The notes under the pieces are model-generated. The model did no database searches. It was not told where the DNA came from and worked only from the letters and a program-made list of their open reading frames with translations. This document shows, in pieces, positions 1 to 9,678 of a DNA stretch of 64,000 nucleotides (the stretch's first letter is position 1; each line of letters starts with the position of its first letter). The position numbers and the translations under genes are program-made. Location: the NCBI RefSeq assembly GCF_002117485.1, contig NZ_CP021030.1, positions 561,001-625,000 on the forward strand. The letters run 5' to 3'. This DNA comes from Rhizobium sp. NXC14. GTDB lineage: Bacteria > Pseudomonadota > Alphaproteobacteria > Rhizobiales > Rhizobiaceae.

Positions 1-558
1 ATGGCAGTGAAAGAGAATCTCCGTCCGGGCGGCAGAAGCGCCCGGGTCCAGGCGTCGGTGCACAAGGCGGCACGCGATCTGTTGGCCGAGATGAACCGCG
101 CCGAGGTGACGATCCCGCTGATCGCCGCCAGGGCAGGCGTGACGCCGTCGACCATCTATCGCCGCTGGGGCGACCTGCAGGAGCTTCTCGCCGATGTCGC
201 CGTCGAGCGGCTGCGGCCAGATATGCAGCCGGTCGACGCCGGCAGCGGCACGGCCGATCTTCAGGCCTGGGCCGAGCAATATGCCGATGAAATGTCCTCC
301 GGGCCGGGCCGCGAGATGATCCGCGACGTGTTGGCGGCGCAGGCCGGCGCCAATGCCTGCAAATGCTGCGAATATACGCGACAGCAGATCGTCGTCATCG
401 CCGACAGGGCAAAGGCGCGGGGCGAAACCTTCCCGGACGTCGATCTTGTGATGGATCAGGTTGTGGCGCCGATCATGTACCGCATCCTGTTTGGCAAGGT
501 GCCGGATACTGCGCGGGTACGCGATCTCGTCTCTCGCGTCATCAGCCCGGCCGGCTGA
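1..558 (+). CDS. TetR/AcrR-family transcriptional regulator
   Basis: A 185-residue protein of normal TetR length. The N-terminal third carries the helix-turn-helix: an alpha-helical lead followed by VTIPLIAARAGVTPSTIYRR, the typical TetR recognition region at about residues 35-56. The C-terminal ligand domain is divergent and has a CKCCEY cluster near residue 120, so thiol or metal sensing is conceivable but unproven. The ATG is the first base of the window, so its ribosome site and promoter cannot be seen. It converges on the hybrid kinase gene with a 9-nt gap. The ligand and targets cannot be inferred from the sequence. Confidence 0.85.
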   Translation: MAVKENLRPGGRSARVQASVHKAARDLLAEMNRAEVTIPLIAARAGVTPSTIYRRWGDLQELLADVAVERLRPDMQPVDAGSGTADLQAWAEQYADEMSSGPGREMIRDVLAAQAGANACKCCEYTRQQIVVIADRAKARGETFPDVDLVMDQVVAPIMYRILFGKVPDTARVRDLVSRVISPAG

Positions 559-567
559 GCTTGCCGG

Positions 568-3500
568 CTATTCCGCAGCCGCGCGTTTGAGGCCGGATAT
601 CTGGGTGATATAGGCGCGCAGCGCCGCCGGCCGTACCGGTTTGTGCTGAACGGCGATATCGTGCCGCTCCGCCTCGCTGCGCACTTCAGGCGTGCGGTCG
701 GCAGTAACAAGCAAGGCGGGGATGTCGATGCCGAACTGCCGGCGCAGATGCAGGATTGCGGCAAGGCCGGTGCCGTCGTCGAGATGATAGTCGGCGATGG
801 CAAGATCCGGCGGCCCATCCCGGCCGTCCATGGCGATCACCTCGGCAAGGCAATCAAGCGCCGTCACCTCGCAGCCCCAGCCGCTGAGCAGCAACCGCAT
901 GCCTTCGAGGATCTTCGGCTCGTTGTCGATGCAGAGGATTTTCAGTCCCTTGAGCGGCTGCCCCGGGCGCTCGGCGGGGGCGACGGCTGCCGCAGCCTCG
1001 GCCGGGCGTGAGACGTCGAGCGGCATGGAGATGCGAAATTCAGTGCCCCTGCCATGCGTCGAGAGCAGCTCGACCGGATGGTTGAGCACGCGGGCGATGC
1101 GGTCGACGATCGAAAGGCCGAGCCCGAGGCCGGAGGCAGTCTTGGCGCCTTCATCCAGCCGCGCGAATTCCTTGAACACGGTGCGGAATTTCGATGGCGG
1201 AATACCGATGCCGGAATCGATCACCTGAATGATCACCTGGTTCCCGCGCCGCCGCGCCCCGACCAGCACCTTGCCGGTGATCGTGTATTTTATGGCGTTG
1301 GAAACGAGGTTCTGCACCAGGCGGCGCAGGAGGTTCGGGTCTGAGCGGACCCTGAGCGATGTCGGCATGACCACCAGCTTCAGCTGTTTCTCACGGGCGA
1401 TCGGCGCAAAATCGGTCTCGATTCGCTCCAGGAGGTCGGAAAGCGCGACCGAAGCGAGCCGCGGCCGCATGGCGCCGGTATCGAGCCTGGAGATGTCGAG
1501 CACCGCGCCTAGGATGGTTTCGACCGATTCCAGTGCCGAATCGATGTTGCGCACGATCGGGCTGTTGTCGGATTGCGCCATGCGCTCGACCAGCGCCGAG
1601 GAATAGAGCCGGGCGGCGTTGAGCGGCTGCAGAATGTCGTGGCCGGCGGCGGCGAAGAAGCGGGTCTTGCCGATATTCGCCTCGTCGGCGGCCGCCCGCG
1701 CCTCGGCAAGTTCGCGGTTGACGCGGGTGAGTTCCGCCGTCCGTTCGGCGACGCGCTGCTCCAGCGTTTCATTCGCCTGCTTCAATGCCTGGTCGGCGCT
1801 GACGCGCTGGGTGATATCGGTGAAGGTGGCGACGATGCCCTTATCGGGCATGGCGTTGGAGCGCACCTCGATGATCCGCTCGCCGCCGCCGAGCACCAGC
1901 GCGAAGGGTTTGTCGAGCGTCAGGAAATGCCGCACCGTCTGGTTGAGATCGCCGGGCGCGATGTCCCCGCGCTGGCTGAGTGTGGTAACGATCTCCGACA
2001 GGGGAAAGCCGACTTGGCCGGCACTCTCGGGCAGCTCAAGCAGTTGCCGGAAGCGTCGGTTCCAGATCGTCAGCCGGTTGGAACTGTCGAAGACGGCAAT
2101 GCCCTGATCCATCTGCGACAGCGCCGTCTGCAGCATGTCCTGGTTATATTGCAGCGCTTCGCTTGCCTGGTCGAGCAGCCATGCGGTGTCGGACGAGGCG
2201 TCCTCGATCTTCTGCAGAATCAGCGATAGCACCAGCCTTGCCGAGGACGAGCCGATGGCGCTGCCGAGCAACTGTTCGCTGAAATGGATCAGCGCCATAT
2301 CGGCCTGCTGTTCGTCCTCCAGCTTGCGGCCGGAACTTTGCTCATAGGTCGTGAACGAGCGCTGCATGCGCTCTTCGCCGAGATAACGCGAGATCGCCGC
2401 CTTGAGATCGCCGACGCTGATGCGGGTCTTCCAGCCGCGTGTCGCAAACTGCGATCGCGAATGCCGCTTGACGAAGATGCCGGCCTGGATGCGCTCCAGC
2501 GGTCGGGCATTGCGGGTGAGCGAGCCGACGATGAAGAAGGCCGTGTTGACGAGCAGGCTCATGACGGTCGCATTGACCAGCGGGTCGGCGTCGGGCGCGG
2601 TAAACAGCGTCGCGCCCGGAAAGATGAAGCCGAGCACGGCGCTCGCCACATAGGAATAGTCGGGACCGCCGAGCGACGGCAGGAACAACAGATAGACCCA
2701 AATGGTGAAGCCGGAGGTCAGGCCGAGGATGGCGCCGCGCGCATTTGCCCGCCGCCAGATCAGCCCACCGAACAGCGCAGGCGCAATCTGCGCGATCGCC
2801 GCAAAGGACAGCAAGCCGATCGAGGCGAGCCCGGCGGTGCTGTCGGTCGAGCGGTAATAGGCATAGCCGAACAGCAGCACGGCGAAGATGGCGCTGCGGC
2901 GGATGTTGAGCAGCGTCTTGGCGAAATCGTCGCGCTGGCCGGCGCGGCCGGCAAGTTTGCGCCGAAGGAAGATCGGCATGATGATGTCGTTCGACACCAT
3001 GATCGACAGCGCCACGGAATCGACAATGACCATTGCCGTTGCGGCGGAGAAGCCGCCGATGAAGGTGATGAGCGAAACCACCGGCATCTGGCCGGCAAGC
3101 GGCAGCGACAGCATGTAGAAGTCGGCATTGCCAGTGCCGCCGAAGGTCAGGAGGCCCCCGATCGCCACCGGGAGCACGAAGAGATTGATGGCGACGAGGT
3201 AGCTGGGAAACAGGAAGCCCGCGAGTTTCAGCTGCTTTGCCGTTCGGTTTTCGACGACGGTGACGTGGAATTGCCGCGGCAGCATGATGATCGCGAAGGC
3301 CGACAGCACGATCAGCGTGATCCAGCGGCTGATCGGCGTATGATAGCTAAGCGCCGACATGACCAGGTCGTTCTCGACGGTTTTGCTCCAGAGGTCCGCC
3401 GGGCCATCGAAGAGGAACCAGATGACGCAGACGCCGGCTGTCAGGAAGGCGACGAGCTTGACGACCGATTCCATCGAGACGGCGAGGATGAGGCCGTCCT

Positions 3501-4071
3501 GATGTTCCGTCGCATCCGTATGCCGCGTGCCGAACATGATGGCGAAGCAGGCAAGCACCAGGGTGGCTATGAGCGGCAGGTCGAGGAAATAGAGATTACC
3601 GCTGCCGATGCCGTAATCGGACGGATTGACCATCGCGCTGACGGTGCTCGAGATCGCTTTCAGCTGCAAGGCTATATAGGGAATGGTGCCGATCAGCGAG
3701 ATCAGCGCCACGATCGTCGCGACCGTCGGATTCTTGCCGTAACGCGCGGCAACGAAATCGGCGACGGAGGTGAGCTTCTCCGCCTTGGCAAGCTCGATGA
3801 TGCGGCGAAGCAGCGGCATGCCGAAGGTGAAGACGAGGATGGGGCCGATATAGATGCCGGCAAATTCCAGGCCGCGTTGGGCGGCAAGCCCGACACTGCC
3901 GAAATAGGTCCAGGAGGTGCAATAGATCGCAAGGCTGAGCGCATAGACGACGGGCAATCCGCCTTCGAGCGCGCCCGGACCGCGGTTCTTGCGGTCGCCG
4001 TAGCTTGCCACGGCGAAAAGCAGGAGCAGATAGCCGAAGGCAGACGCGAATATGACCCAGCCTGGAAGCAT
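568..4071 (-). CDS. Symporter-like hybrid sensor histidine kinase/response regulator
   Basis: A 1167-residue multidomain membrane protein. Residues 1 to about 500 form a sodium/solute symporter (SLC5/PutP-like) domain with about 13 hydrophobic segments. A PAS domain follows (MDQGIAVFDSSNRL region, about 650-760), then a coiled coil. The HisKA domain holds the phospho-acceptor His at about 811 (AAAGHDILQPLNAARLY). HATPase_c boxes are NLVSNAIKYT, DSGIGIP and GLGLGLSIV. A C-terminal receiver starts near 1042 with predicted phospho-Asp about 1094 (IADYHLDDG) and Lys in HKPVRP. The start is supported by GGAGGACTA just upstream. The layout resembles CbrA/NahK-type kinases: transport or sensing of a solute coupled to phosphorelay. 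The cognate output is not adjacent. Confidence 0.92.
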   Translation of the reverse strand: MLPGWVIFASAFGYLLLLFAVASYGDRKNRGPGALEGGLPVVYALSLAIYCTSWTYFGSVGLAAQRGLEFAGIYIGPILVFTFGMPLLRRIIELAKAEKLTSVADFVAARYGKNPTVATIVALISLIGTIPYIALQLKAISSTVSAMVNPSDYGIGSGNLYFLDLPLIATLVLACFAIMFGTRHTDATEHQDGLILAVSMESVVKLVAFLTAGVCVIWFLFDGPADLWSKTVENDLVMSALSYHTPISRWITLIVLSAFAIIMLPRQFHVTVVENRTAKQLKLAGFLFPSYLVAINLFVLPVAIGGLLTFGGTGNADFYMLSLPLAGQMPVVSLITFIGGFSAATAMVIVDSVALSIMVSNDIIMPIFLRRKLAGRAGQRDDFAKTLLNIRRSAIFAVLLFGYAYYRSTDSTAGLASIGLLSFAAIAQIAPALFGGLIWRRANARGAILGLTSGFTIWVYLLFLPSLGGPDYSYVASAVLGFIFPGATLFTAPDADPLVNATVMSLLVNTAFFIVGSLTRNARPLERIQAGIFVKRHSRSQFATRGWKTRISVGDLKAAISRYLGEERMQRSFTTYEQSSGRKLEDEQQADMALIHFSEQLLGSAIGSSSARLVLSLILQKIEDASSDTAWLLDQASEALQYNQDMLQTALSQMDQGIAVFDSSNRLTIWNRRFRQLLELPESAGQVGFPLSEIVTTLSQRGDIAPGDLNQTVRHFLTLDKPFALVLGGGERIIEVRSNAMPDKGIVATFTDITQRVSADQALKQANETLEQRVAERTAELTRVNRELAEARAAADEANIGKTRFFAAAGHDILQPLNAARLYSSALVERMAQSDNSPIVRNIDSALESVETILGAVLDISRLDTGAMRPRLASVALSDLLERIETDFAPIAREKQLKLVVMPTSLRVRSDPNLLRRLVQNLVSNAIKYTITGKVLVGARRRGNQVIIQVIDSGIGIPPSKFRTVFKEFARLDEGAKTASGLGLGLSIVDRIARVLNHPVELLSTHGRGTEFRISMPLDVSRPAEAAAAVAPAERPGQPLKGLKILCIDNEPKILEGMRLLLSGWGCEVTALDCLAEVIAMDGRDGPPDLAIADYHLDDGTGLAAILHLRRQFGIDIPALLVTADRTPEVRSEAERHDIAVQHKPVRPAALRAYITQISGLKRAAAE

Positions 4072-4292
4072 TAGTCCTCCGCCGGCGAAAAGCCGCCGGC
4101 ACCTCCCGCAACGAAGTCAGCTTAAGGCATTTCAGGTGCCTTGAAAATTCCCGTCCATCTACACCTTAAGTCAAAGGCCTGGTGGCGACTTCACCAGATA
4201 ATTGCGATTTGCAATTGATTAATTGCAACGAAAATGTAGCTAATCGAAACAACGGCATATCTCTGAAATGGGATCGAAGGGAGACGGATCCG

Positions 4293-4730
4293 ATGCTCAA
4301 TGAGTTCAAGGCCTTTATCGCCCGCGGCAATGTCATGGATCTTGCGGTCGGCGTCATCATCGGCGGTGCCTTCGGCGGCATCGTCAAATCGCTGGTCGAC
4401 GACCTTATCATGCCGATCGTGGGCGCCATTTTCGGCGGCTTCGATTTTTCCAATTATTTCCTGCCCCTCTCGTCGGCCGTCAACGCGCCGACACTTGCCG
4501 CCGCCCGCGCCCAAGGGGCGGTCTTCGCCTATGGCAGCTTCCTCACCGTTCTCATCAACTTCCTGATCCTTGCCTGGATTATCTTCCTGATGGTCAAGGC
4601 AGTGAACTATCTGCGCCAGCAGGTCGAGCGTCAGGAAAAGCAGGAGCCGGAACAATTGCCGCCGCCGCCGGCCGACGTCCAGCTGCTGACCGAGATTCGC
4701 GATCTGCTGGCCAAACGCCCAGCCGTCTGA
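4293..4730 (+). CDS. mscL: Large-conductance mechanosensitive channel MscL
   Basis: A 145-residue inner-membrane channel that opens under membrane tension to release solutes on osmotic downshock. The N-terminus [20 protein letters not shown] and the first transmembrane helix [21 protein letters not shown] are the family hallmark. A second hydrophobic helix lies near residues 75-105 ([20 protein letters not shown]), followed by a charged C-terminal bundle. I chose the ATG at 4293 because the MscL signature begins there and GAAGGGAG lies just upstream; the frame is open 37 codons further but that part has no family similarity. It stands alone, with its own terminator-like hairpin behind it. Confidence 0.97.
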
Positions 4731-4738
4731 TCTGTCTT

Positions 4739-4760
4739 CGGCCCGCTGTCGGGCGGGCCG
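4739..4760 (+). terminator. Hairpin after mscL
   Basis: CGGCCCGC pairs perfectly with GCGGGCCG across a 6-nt loop (8-bp stem), starting 8 nt after the mscL stop. Only a weak T-rich tail (TCATTCATC) follows, so this is a probable but not canonical intrinsic terminator. Confidence 0.5.
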
Positions 4761-4850
4761 TCATTCATCACGAAAATCGATATGCCATCACTTGTTATCA
4801 TGGGATTTACCGGCGCAAATCCGCTATGAAGGCGGAAACCGGAGATATGC

Positions 4851-6017
4851 ATGTCGATCGTGAAAAGCCTCAGCCCGCGCGCCATAGCGGCGCCCGAAAG
4901 CGGGATCGTCGAAGTCGTCAATTATGCCCGCGGCCGCGAAGGCTTGTTGCCGCTCTGGGTCGGTGAAGGCGATCTGCCGACCCCCGACTTCATCAGCAGG
5001 GCGGCGATGGAAGCGCTTGCATCAGGCGAGACCTTCTATACCTGGCAGCGCGGCATTCCGGAGCTTCGCCGGGCGCTGTCGGATTATTACCACAGGCATT
5101 TCGCCGTCCGCCTTCCGGCCGAGCATTTCTATGTCACCGGATCCGGCATGCAGGCGATCCAGATCTGCGTGCAGGCGCTGACTTCGCCTGGCGACGAATT
5201 CGTTTATCTCACCCCCGCCTGGCCGAATATTGCCGCAGCCCTCGAAATAGCAGGTGCCCGCTCCGTCGGCATCCCGCTGCAGTTCGAAGGCGGCAAATGG
5301 ACGGTCGATCTCGGGCGTGTCGAAGCCGCCATCACCTCCAAGACCAGAGGCATCTTCATCAACACCCCTTCCAACCCGACGGGTTGGACCGCCACGAAGA
5401 AAGATCTCGGCGATATCTTGTCGCTCGCCCGCAAGCATGATCTGTGGATCATGGCGGATGAAATCTACGCGCGCTATTACTTCGCCGGCGGCCGCGCCGC
5501 CTCGTTCCTCGACGTGATGGAGCCGGACGACAAGATCGTCTTCGTCAATTCCTTCTCGAAAAACTGGTCGATGACGGGTTGGCGCGTCGGCTGGATCGTG
5601 GCACCCCCCGAAATGGGCCAGGTGCTCGAAAATCTCATCCAGTATTCGACCTCAGGCGTGGCGCAGTTCATGCAGAAGGGCGCCGTTGCAGCCCTTGATC
5701 AAGGCGATGATTTCGTCGCCGCCAACATCGCCAAGGCGGCGCGGTCGCGCGATATCCTCTGCGATGCGCTGATTGCCACCAATGGCGTCGAAACGCTGAA
5801 GCCGGACGGCGCGATCTATGCGTTCCTGAAGATCGACGGCGTTGCCGACAGCCGCAGCGCCGCCATCGATATCGTCGACAAGACAGGCGTCGGCCTTGCT
5901 CCCGGGGCTGCCTTCGGCGCCGGCGGCGAACTCTTCCTGCGTGCCTGTTTCCTGCGCGACCCCGCCCAGGTGGCGATCGCGGCCGAGCGGCTCTGCGACT
6001 ATATCGTCAAGCGCTGA
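4851..6017 (+). CDS. PLP-dependent class I/II aminotransferase
   Basis: A 388-residue fold-type I aminotransferase of the aspartate/aromatic group. Visible family elements are the N-terminal substrate region LLPLWVGEGDLPTPDF, NTPSNPTGW (cofactor-binding Asn), MADEIYARYYF (Asp/Tyr contacting the pyridine ring) and the Schiff-base lysine in NSFSKNWSMTGWRVGW. A C-terminal FLRACFLR holds the carboxylate-binding Arg. GGAGATATGC precedes the ATG. The amino-donor specificity cannot be read from sequence. It appears monocistronic between mscL and galE. Confidence 0.9.
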   Translation: MSIVKSLSPRAIAAPESGIVEVVNYARGREGLLPLWVGEGDLPTPDFISRAAMEALASGETFYTWQRGIPELRRALSDYYHRHFAVRLPAEHFYVTGSGMQAIQICVQALTSPGDEFVYLTPAWPNIAAALEIAGARSVGIPLQFEGGKWTVDLGRVEAAITSKTRGIFINTPSNPTGWTATKKDLGDILSLARKHDLWIMADEIYARYYFAGGRAASFLDVMEPDDKIVFVNSFSKNWSMTGWRVGWIVAPPEMGQVLENLIQYSTSGVAQFMQKGAVAALDQGDDFVAANIAKAARSRDILCDALIATNGVETLKPDGAIYAFLKIDGVADSRSAAIDIVDKTGVGLAPGAAFGAGGELFLRACFLRDPAQVAIAAERLCDYIVKR

Positions 6018-6219
6018 GAGGGCGCGGGGCACACCGTGCGGGACGATTTCGTGCCGGAATCGGCCGATCGATAAAACTGTAGCGAAGAGCGAAATCGGCC
6101 TCTAACCACGACTCTAAACATACCCGTTCAAAAGCCGAACAACGGCGCCGTGATAACAAAATTGGAAAGAAAACCGGCGCCTGATGCCCCTGCTTATAAA
6201 TTGAAGCGGGGTGTGGGGC

Positions 6220-7254
6220 ATGGCGGTTTTGGTGACGGGCGGCGCGGGATATATCGGCAGTCACATGGTTTGGGCGCTCATCGATGCCGGCGAGGATGTG
6301 GTCGTGCTCGACTGTCTCTCCACCGGCTTCCGCTGGGCGGTGGCGCCGGAGGCGCGTTTTTATCTCGGCGACGTCGCCGACCCCGACATCCTGAAGAAGA
6401 TCTTCATCGAAAACGACATCGAGGCGATCATCCATTTCGCCGGCTCCGCCGTCGTGCCGGTGTCTGTCGCCGATCCGCTCTCTTATTACGACAACAATTC
6501 CGGCAGGACCCGTGCGCTTCTTTCCGCCTCGATCAGGGCCGGCATCCGCAACTTCGTCTTCTCCTCGACGGCCGCCGTTTACGGCCAGCAGCAGAGCGAT
6601 CTGCCGGTGAAGGAGACGGCTCCCCTCAACCCGGAAAATCCGTACGGTCAGTCGAAGCTGATGACCGAAATCATGCTGCGTGATGCCGCCGCCGCCTATG
6701 ATTTCAACTATGTCGCGCTTCGCTACTTTAACGTCGCCGGCGCTGACCCGCACCACCGTGCCGGCCAGTCGACCTCGGGCGCCACGCACCTCATCAAGGT
6801 TGCCTGCGAGGCAGCGCTCGGCAAGCGCGACAGCGTCCATGTCTACGGCATCGACTATCCCACCCATGACGGCACCGGCGTGCGCGACTACATCCATGTC
6901 AGCGATCTCGCCGATGCGCATCTGAAAGCGCTGCAGCACCTGCGCAGAGACAAGGGCCCGCTCGTCGCCAATTGCGGTTATGGCAGCGGCTATTCCGTGC
7001 TCGACGTCCTGAACATGGTCACCCGCCTGCACGGGCATTCCTTCAAGATCCACATGGCGCCGCGGCGAGCCGGCGATTCGGCAAGCGTCGTCGCCGACGC
7101 TTCGCTCGCCCGGCAGGTGCTCGACTGGAAGCCCCGATACGACTCGCTTGAGACCATCGTCCAGAGCTCGCTCGAGTGGGAGCTCTTCCTGTCAAACAGA
7201 AACGTCGACGACCTGCACAGCATCCACCGGGCACTTGCCGCCGCCTCCTTCTGA
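6220..7254 (+). CDS. galE: UDP-glucose 4-epimerase
   Basis: A 344-residue extended short-chain dehydrogenase that interconverts UDP-glucose and UDP-galactose, supplying galactose for surface polysaccharides (called exoB in rhizobia). It has the NAD-binding GGAGYIGS at residues 8-15, the FSSTAAVYG strand, and the catalytic YGQSK (Tyr-x-x-x-Lys). The C-terminal substrate region has VRDYIHVSDLADAH. I prefer the ATG at 6220, which begins MAVLVTGGAGYIG, over an in-frame GTG three codons earlier. GAAGCGGGG lies upstream. No exo/galactose genes are adjacent, so it is probably housekeeping. Confidence 0.93.
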   Translation: MAVLVTGGAGYIGSHMVWALIDAGEDVVVLDCLSTGFRWAVAPEARFYLGDVADPDILKKIFIENDIEAIIHFAGSAVVPVSVADPLSYYDNNSGRTRALLSASIRAGIRNFVFSSTAAVYGQQQSDLPVKETAPLNPENPYGQSKLMTEIMLRDAAAAYDFNYVALRYFNVAGADPHHRAGQSTSGATHLIKVACEAALGKRDSVHVYGIDYPTHDGTGVRDYIHVSDLADAHLKALQHLRRDKGPLVANCGYGSGYSVLDVLNMVTRLHGHSFKIHMAPRRAGDSASVVADASLARQVLDWKPRYDSLETIVQSSLEWELFLSNRNVDDLHSIHRALAAASF

Positions 7255-7399
7255 GAGGTGTCTATGCGAGCCGCTGCGAAGCCGCGGCATCAGCCCGGGG
7301 GTCCCTGTCGGGCTGAGCAATCGATCGGTGCCGGGCCGGAAATGCTCTGGAGCGATGGCGCATCCTCGTCTATGCATGGTGCAGCAGATGAGGTGAACC

Positions 7400-8452
7400 A
7401 TGCAGCACGGCGAAGTGATCATCGAACGGCGGGGCACTGCCGGCATCATCCGGCTCAACCGGCCGCGGGCGCTGAACAGTCTGACGCTGCCGATGATCCG
7501 CGCGCTCACGGAGGCCCTTCATGACTTTGCCTCCGAATCCGATGTGGCAAGCGTCGTAATCACCGGCGAAGGCGAACGCGGCTTCTGTGCCGGCGGTGAT
7601 ATCCGTGCCTTGCACGAAAGCGCCCGCGCCGGTGATGATCTCGCCGGAACCTTCTGGCGCGAGGAATTCCGCCTCAACCATAAGATTGCCGTCTATCCCA
7701 AACCCTATGTCGCGCTGATGGACGGCATTACCATGGGCGGCGGCGTCGGTCTGTCCTCACATGGCCGCCATCGCATCGTCACCGAGCGTACGCGGCTTGC
7801 CATGCCCGAAACCGGAATCGGCTATGTCCCCGATGTCGGCGCCACATGGCTGCTGCCCAAGGCACCCGGCGAAGCCGGAACATGGCTCGGCCTGACCGGA
7901 CTCGACATTGGTGCTGCGGATGCGATCTATGCCGGTCTTGCCGATGTTCAGATCGCTTCGTCGCGGCTCGACGCGGTGATCGATGCTCTTTGCGACCTGC
8001 CGCGCGCCAGCGCGTCGACTGAAGTCGATGCCCTGCTGCAGGGATTTTCCGAGCCACTGGGGGAAAGCCGCTTGCGGCAGAACGCCGATATGATCGACCA
8101 CACATTTTCCTTCGACAGCGTCGAGGAAATCCTCGGGGCTCTCGCCAAGGAAGAGGGCGAGTTTGCCGCCGAGACGCGCCGGGTGCTGCTCAGCAGGTCG
8201 CCGACCAGCCTGAAACTCGCTCTGCGGCTGCTGAGGGCCGGCCGGCGCAGCGCTTCGCTCGCCGAATGTCTTCGCCGCGAACTCGGCGCCTGCCTGCAGA
8301 TGCTGGATAATCCCGATTTCTTCGAAGGCATCCGCGCCGCTGTCATCGACAAGGACCGCAATCCAAAATGGTCACCGGCATCAATCGAGGCCGTGAAGAC
8401 GGAAACGGTCGAACGTTTCTTGGAACCGGCCGACCCGCCGCTTTCACTCTGA
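7400..8452 (+). CDS. Enoyl-CoA hydratase/isomerase family, 3-hydroxyisobutyryl-CoA hydrolase-like
   Basis: A 350-residue crotonase-fold protein. Length, FCAGGDIRALHE (oxyanion-hole loop, about residues 57-68), GITMGGGVGLSSHGRHRIVTE, and MPETGIGYVPDVGATWLLP match the 3-hydroxyisobutyryl-CoA hydrolase (valine degradation) subgroup rather than short 260-residue hydratases. The Glu/Asp pair in the PETGIGYVPDVG stretch corresponds to the catalytic positions of that group. GAGGTGAACC precedes the ATG. No other valine-degradation gene is adjacent, so the exact acyl-CoA substrate is inferred. Confidence 0.85.
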   Translation: MQHGEVIIERRGTAGIIRLNRPRALNSLTLPMIRALTEALHDFASESDVASVVITGEGERGFCAGGDIRALHESARAGDDLAGTFWREEFRLNHKIAVYPKPYVALMDGITMGGGVGLSSHGRHRIVTERTRLAMPETGIGYVPDVGATWLLPKAPGEAGTWLGLTGLDIGAADAIYAGLADVQIASSRLDAVIDALCDLPRASASTEVDALLQGFSEPLGESRLRQNADMIDHTFSFDSVEEILGALAKEEGEFAAETRRVLLSRSPTSLKLALRLLRAGRRSASLAECLRRELGACLQMLDNPDFFEGIRAAVIDKDRNPKWSPASIEAVKTETVERFLEPADPPLSL

Positions 8453-8692
8453 CGCTGTCATCCTCTGAATGCCGAATGCGCGGCACCGTGCGGCGGGTGA
8501 GAGCCTTTTGCTTCCTGTTGCCAGTCTCTTCAATACCAAATCTCCCGCGCGACACGCCGAAACGATAGGCCGCCCTGTCCTAAAGCCTAGCTTTCTCTCT
8601 CCCTTGACCCGATCGACCGCCAGACACGCTTCGGCATAGTGTCCGCGACGTGACCCATAACGGACATCTCTCGATCAAAACAGGAGCGCATC

Positions 8693-9631
8693 ATGTCGCA
8701 GGCAGAAGCAAGAACCCGTACGACTGGTCAGCAGGAGCCTGGCAGTCCGAAACATGAAGAATTGGTTCCGTCGCGCTACGCGGTACGGATCGGCGAAATC
8801 GAAGTGCTGATCATCAGCGATGGTGTGCTGCCGCTTCCAACCGCGATGCTGGGACATAACGCCGACGCGGCCGACCGGGCGGTCTGGCTGGATGATATGT
8901 TCCTGCCGCGGGACGCTTTCGACTGGGCGCTGAACGTGGTCCTGGTGCGCAGCGGCGGCCAGACCATCCTCATCGACGCAGGCTTGGGGCTGGATCCGGA
9001 CTTGAACTTGCCGCGCGCGGGTCAGTTGATCAAGCGACTGGAAGGCGCCGGCATCGATCTGGCATCCGTGACCGACGTGGTGCTGACGCACCTGCACATG
9101 GACCACATCGGCGGGCTGCTGGTCGAAGGGGTTAAGGACCGACTGCGCCCAGACCTCAGGATTCACGTGGCGGCTGCCGAGGCGAAGTTCTGGGAAGCGC
9201 CCGATTTCAGCCACGTATCCATGCCGCCCGGCTTCCCTGACGCGCTCCGTGCGACGGCAAAACGTTTCCTGAGCGAGTATGGCAGCCATCTGACGCTGTT
9301 CGACGAGCAATCCGAGGTGGCGCCTGGTGTGGTGGCCCAACGCACCGGCGGCCATACTCCCGGACATAGCGTGGTCCGCCTGGCGTCCGGCGGCGACCGG
9401 TTGACATTCGCAGGCGACGCCATCTTTGCGGTCGGGTTCGAGCACCCCGACTGGTACAATGGTTTCGAACATGATCCCGAAGAAGCGGCTCGTGTCCGCC
9501 GCGATCTTTTGCAAGAGCTGGCGGCGACCGGTGAACAGCTGGTGGCCACGCACCTGCCGTTCCCGTCCGTCGGCCGGGTGGCGGTGGACGGCGAAGCCTT
9601 CCGTTGGGTGCCGGTCTTCTGGGACTATTGA
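8693..9631 (+). CDS. MBL-fold metallo-hydrolase
   Basis: A 312-residue metallo-beta-lactamase-fold hydrolase. The dinuclear metal motif HLHMDH is at residues 133-138 (His133, His135, Asp137, His138); downstream ligands are in GGHTPGHS and AGDAIF, with a final His in ATHLPFPSVGRV. No secretion signal is visible, so it is probably cytoplasmic. The family includes lactonases, thioesterases and alkylsulfatase relatives; the substrate cannot be assigned. AACAGGAGCGC precedes the ATG. It converges on the helicase gene across a perfect palindrome. Confidence 0.87.
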   Translation: MSQAEARTRTTGQQEPGSPKHEELVPSRYAVRIGEIEVLIISDGVLPLPTAMLGHNADAADRAVWLDDMFLPRDAFDWALNVVLVRSGGQTILIDAGLGLDPDLNLPRAGQLIKRLEGAGIDLASVTDVVLTHLHMDHIGGLLVEGVKDRLRPDLRIHVAAAEAKFWEAPDFSHVSMPPGFPDALRATAKRFLSEYGSHLTLFDEQSEVAPGVVAQRTGGHTPGHSVVRLASGGDRLTFAGDAIFAVGFEHPDWYNGFEHDPEEAARVRRDLLQELAATGEQLVATHLPFPSVGRVAVDGEAFRWVPVFWDY

Positions 9632-9646
9632 GCGCCGAACCAAAGA

Positions 9647-9675
9647 GCGTTGCATAGAGCCAATCTATGCAACGC
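9647..9675. terminator. Palindrome between convergent genes
   Basis: GCGTTGCATAG and CTATGCAACGC form a perfect 11-bp stem with a 7-nt loop (AGCCAAT). It lies 15 nt after the MBL hydrolase stop and just outside the helicase stop codon, the usual place for a bidirectional terminator. There is no long T-tract on either side. Confidence 0.55.
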
Positions 9676-9678
9676 GAT

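Noticed and set aside
2284..4074. 596-codon plus-strand open frame opposite the hybrid kinase
   Set aside because: It is the mirror of a high-GC coding frame: extremely Arg/Asp/Glu-rich, no motif, no ribosome site. The minus-strand kinase has a full set of domains.
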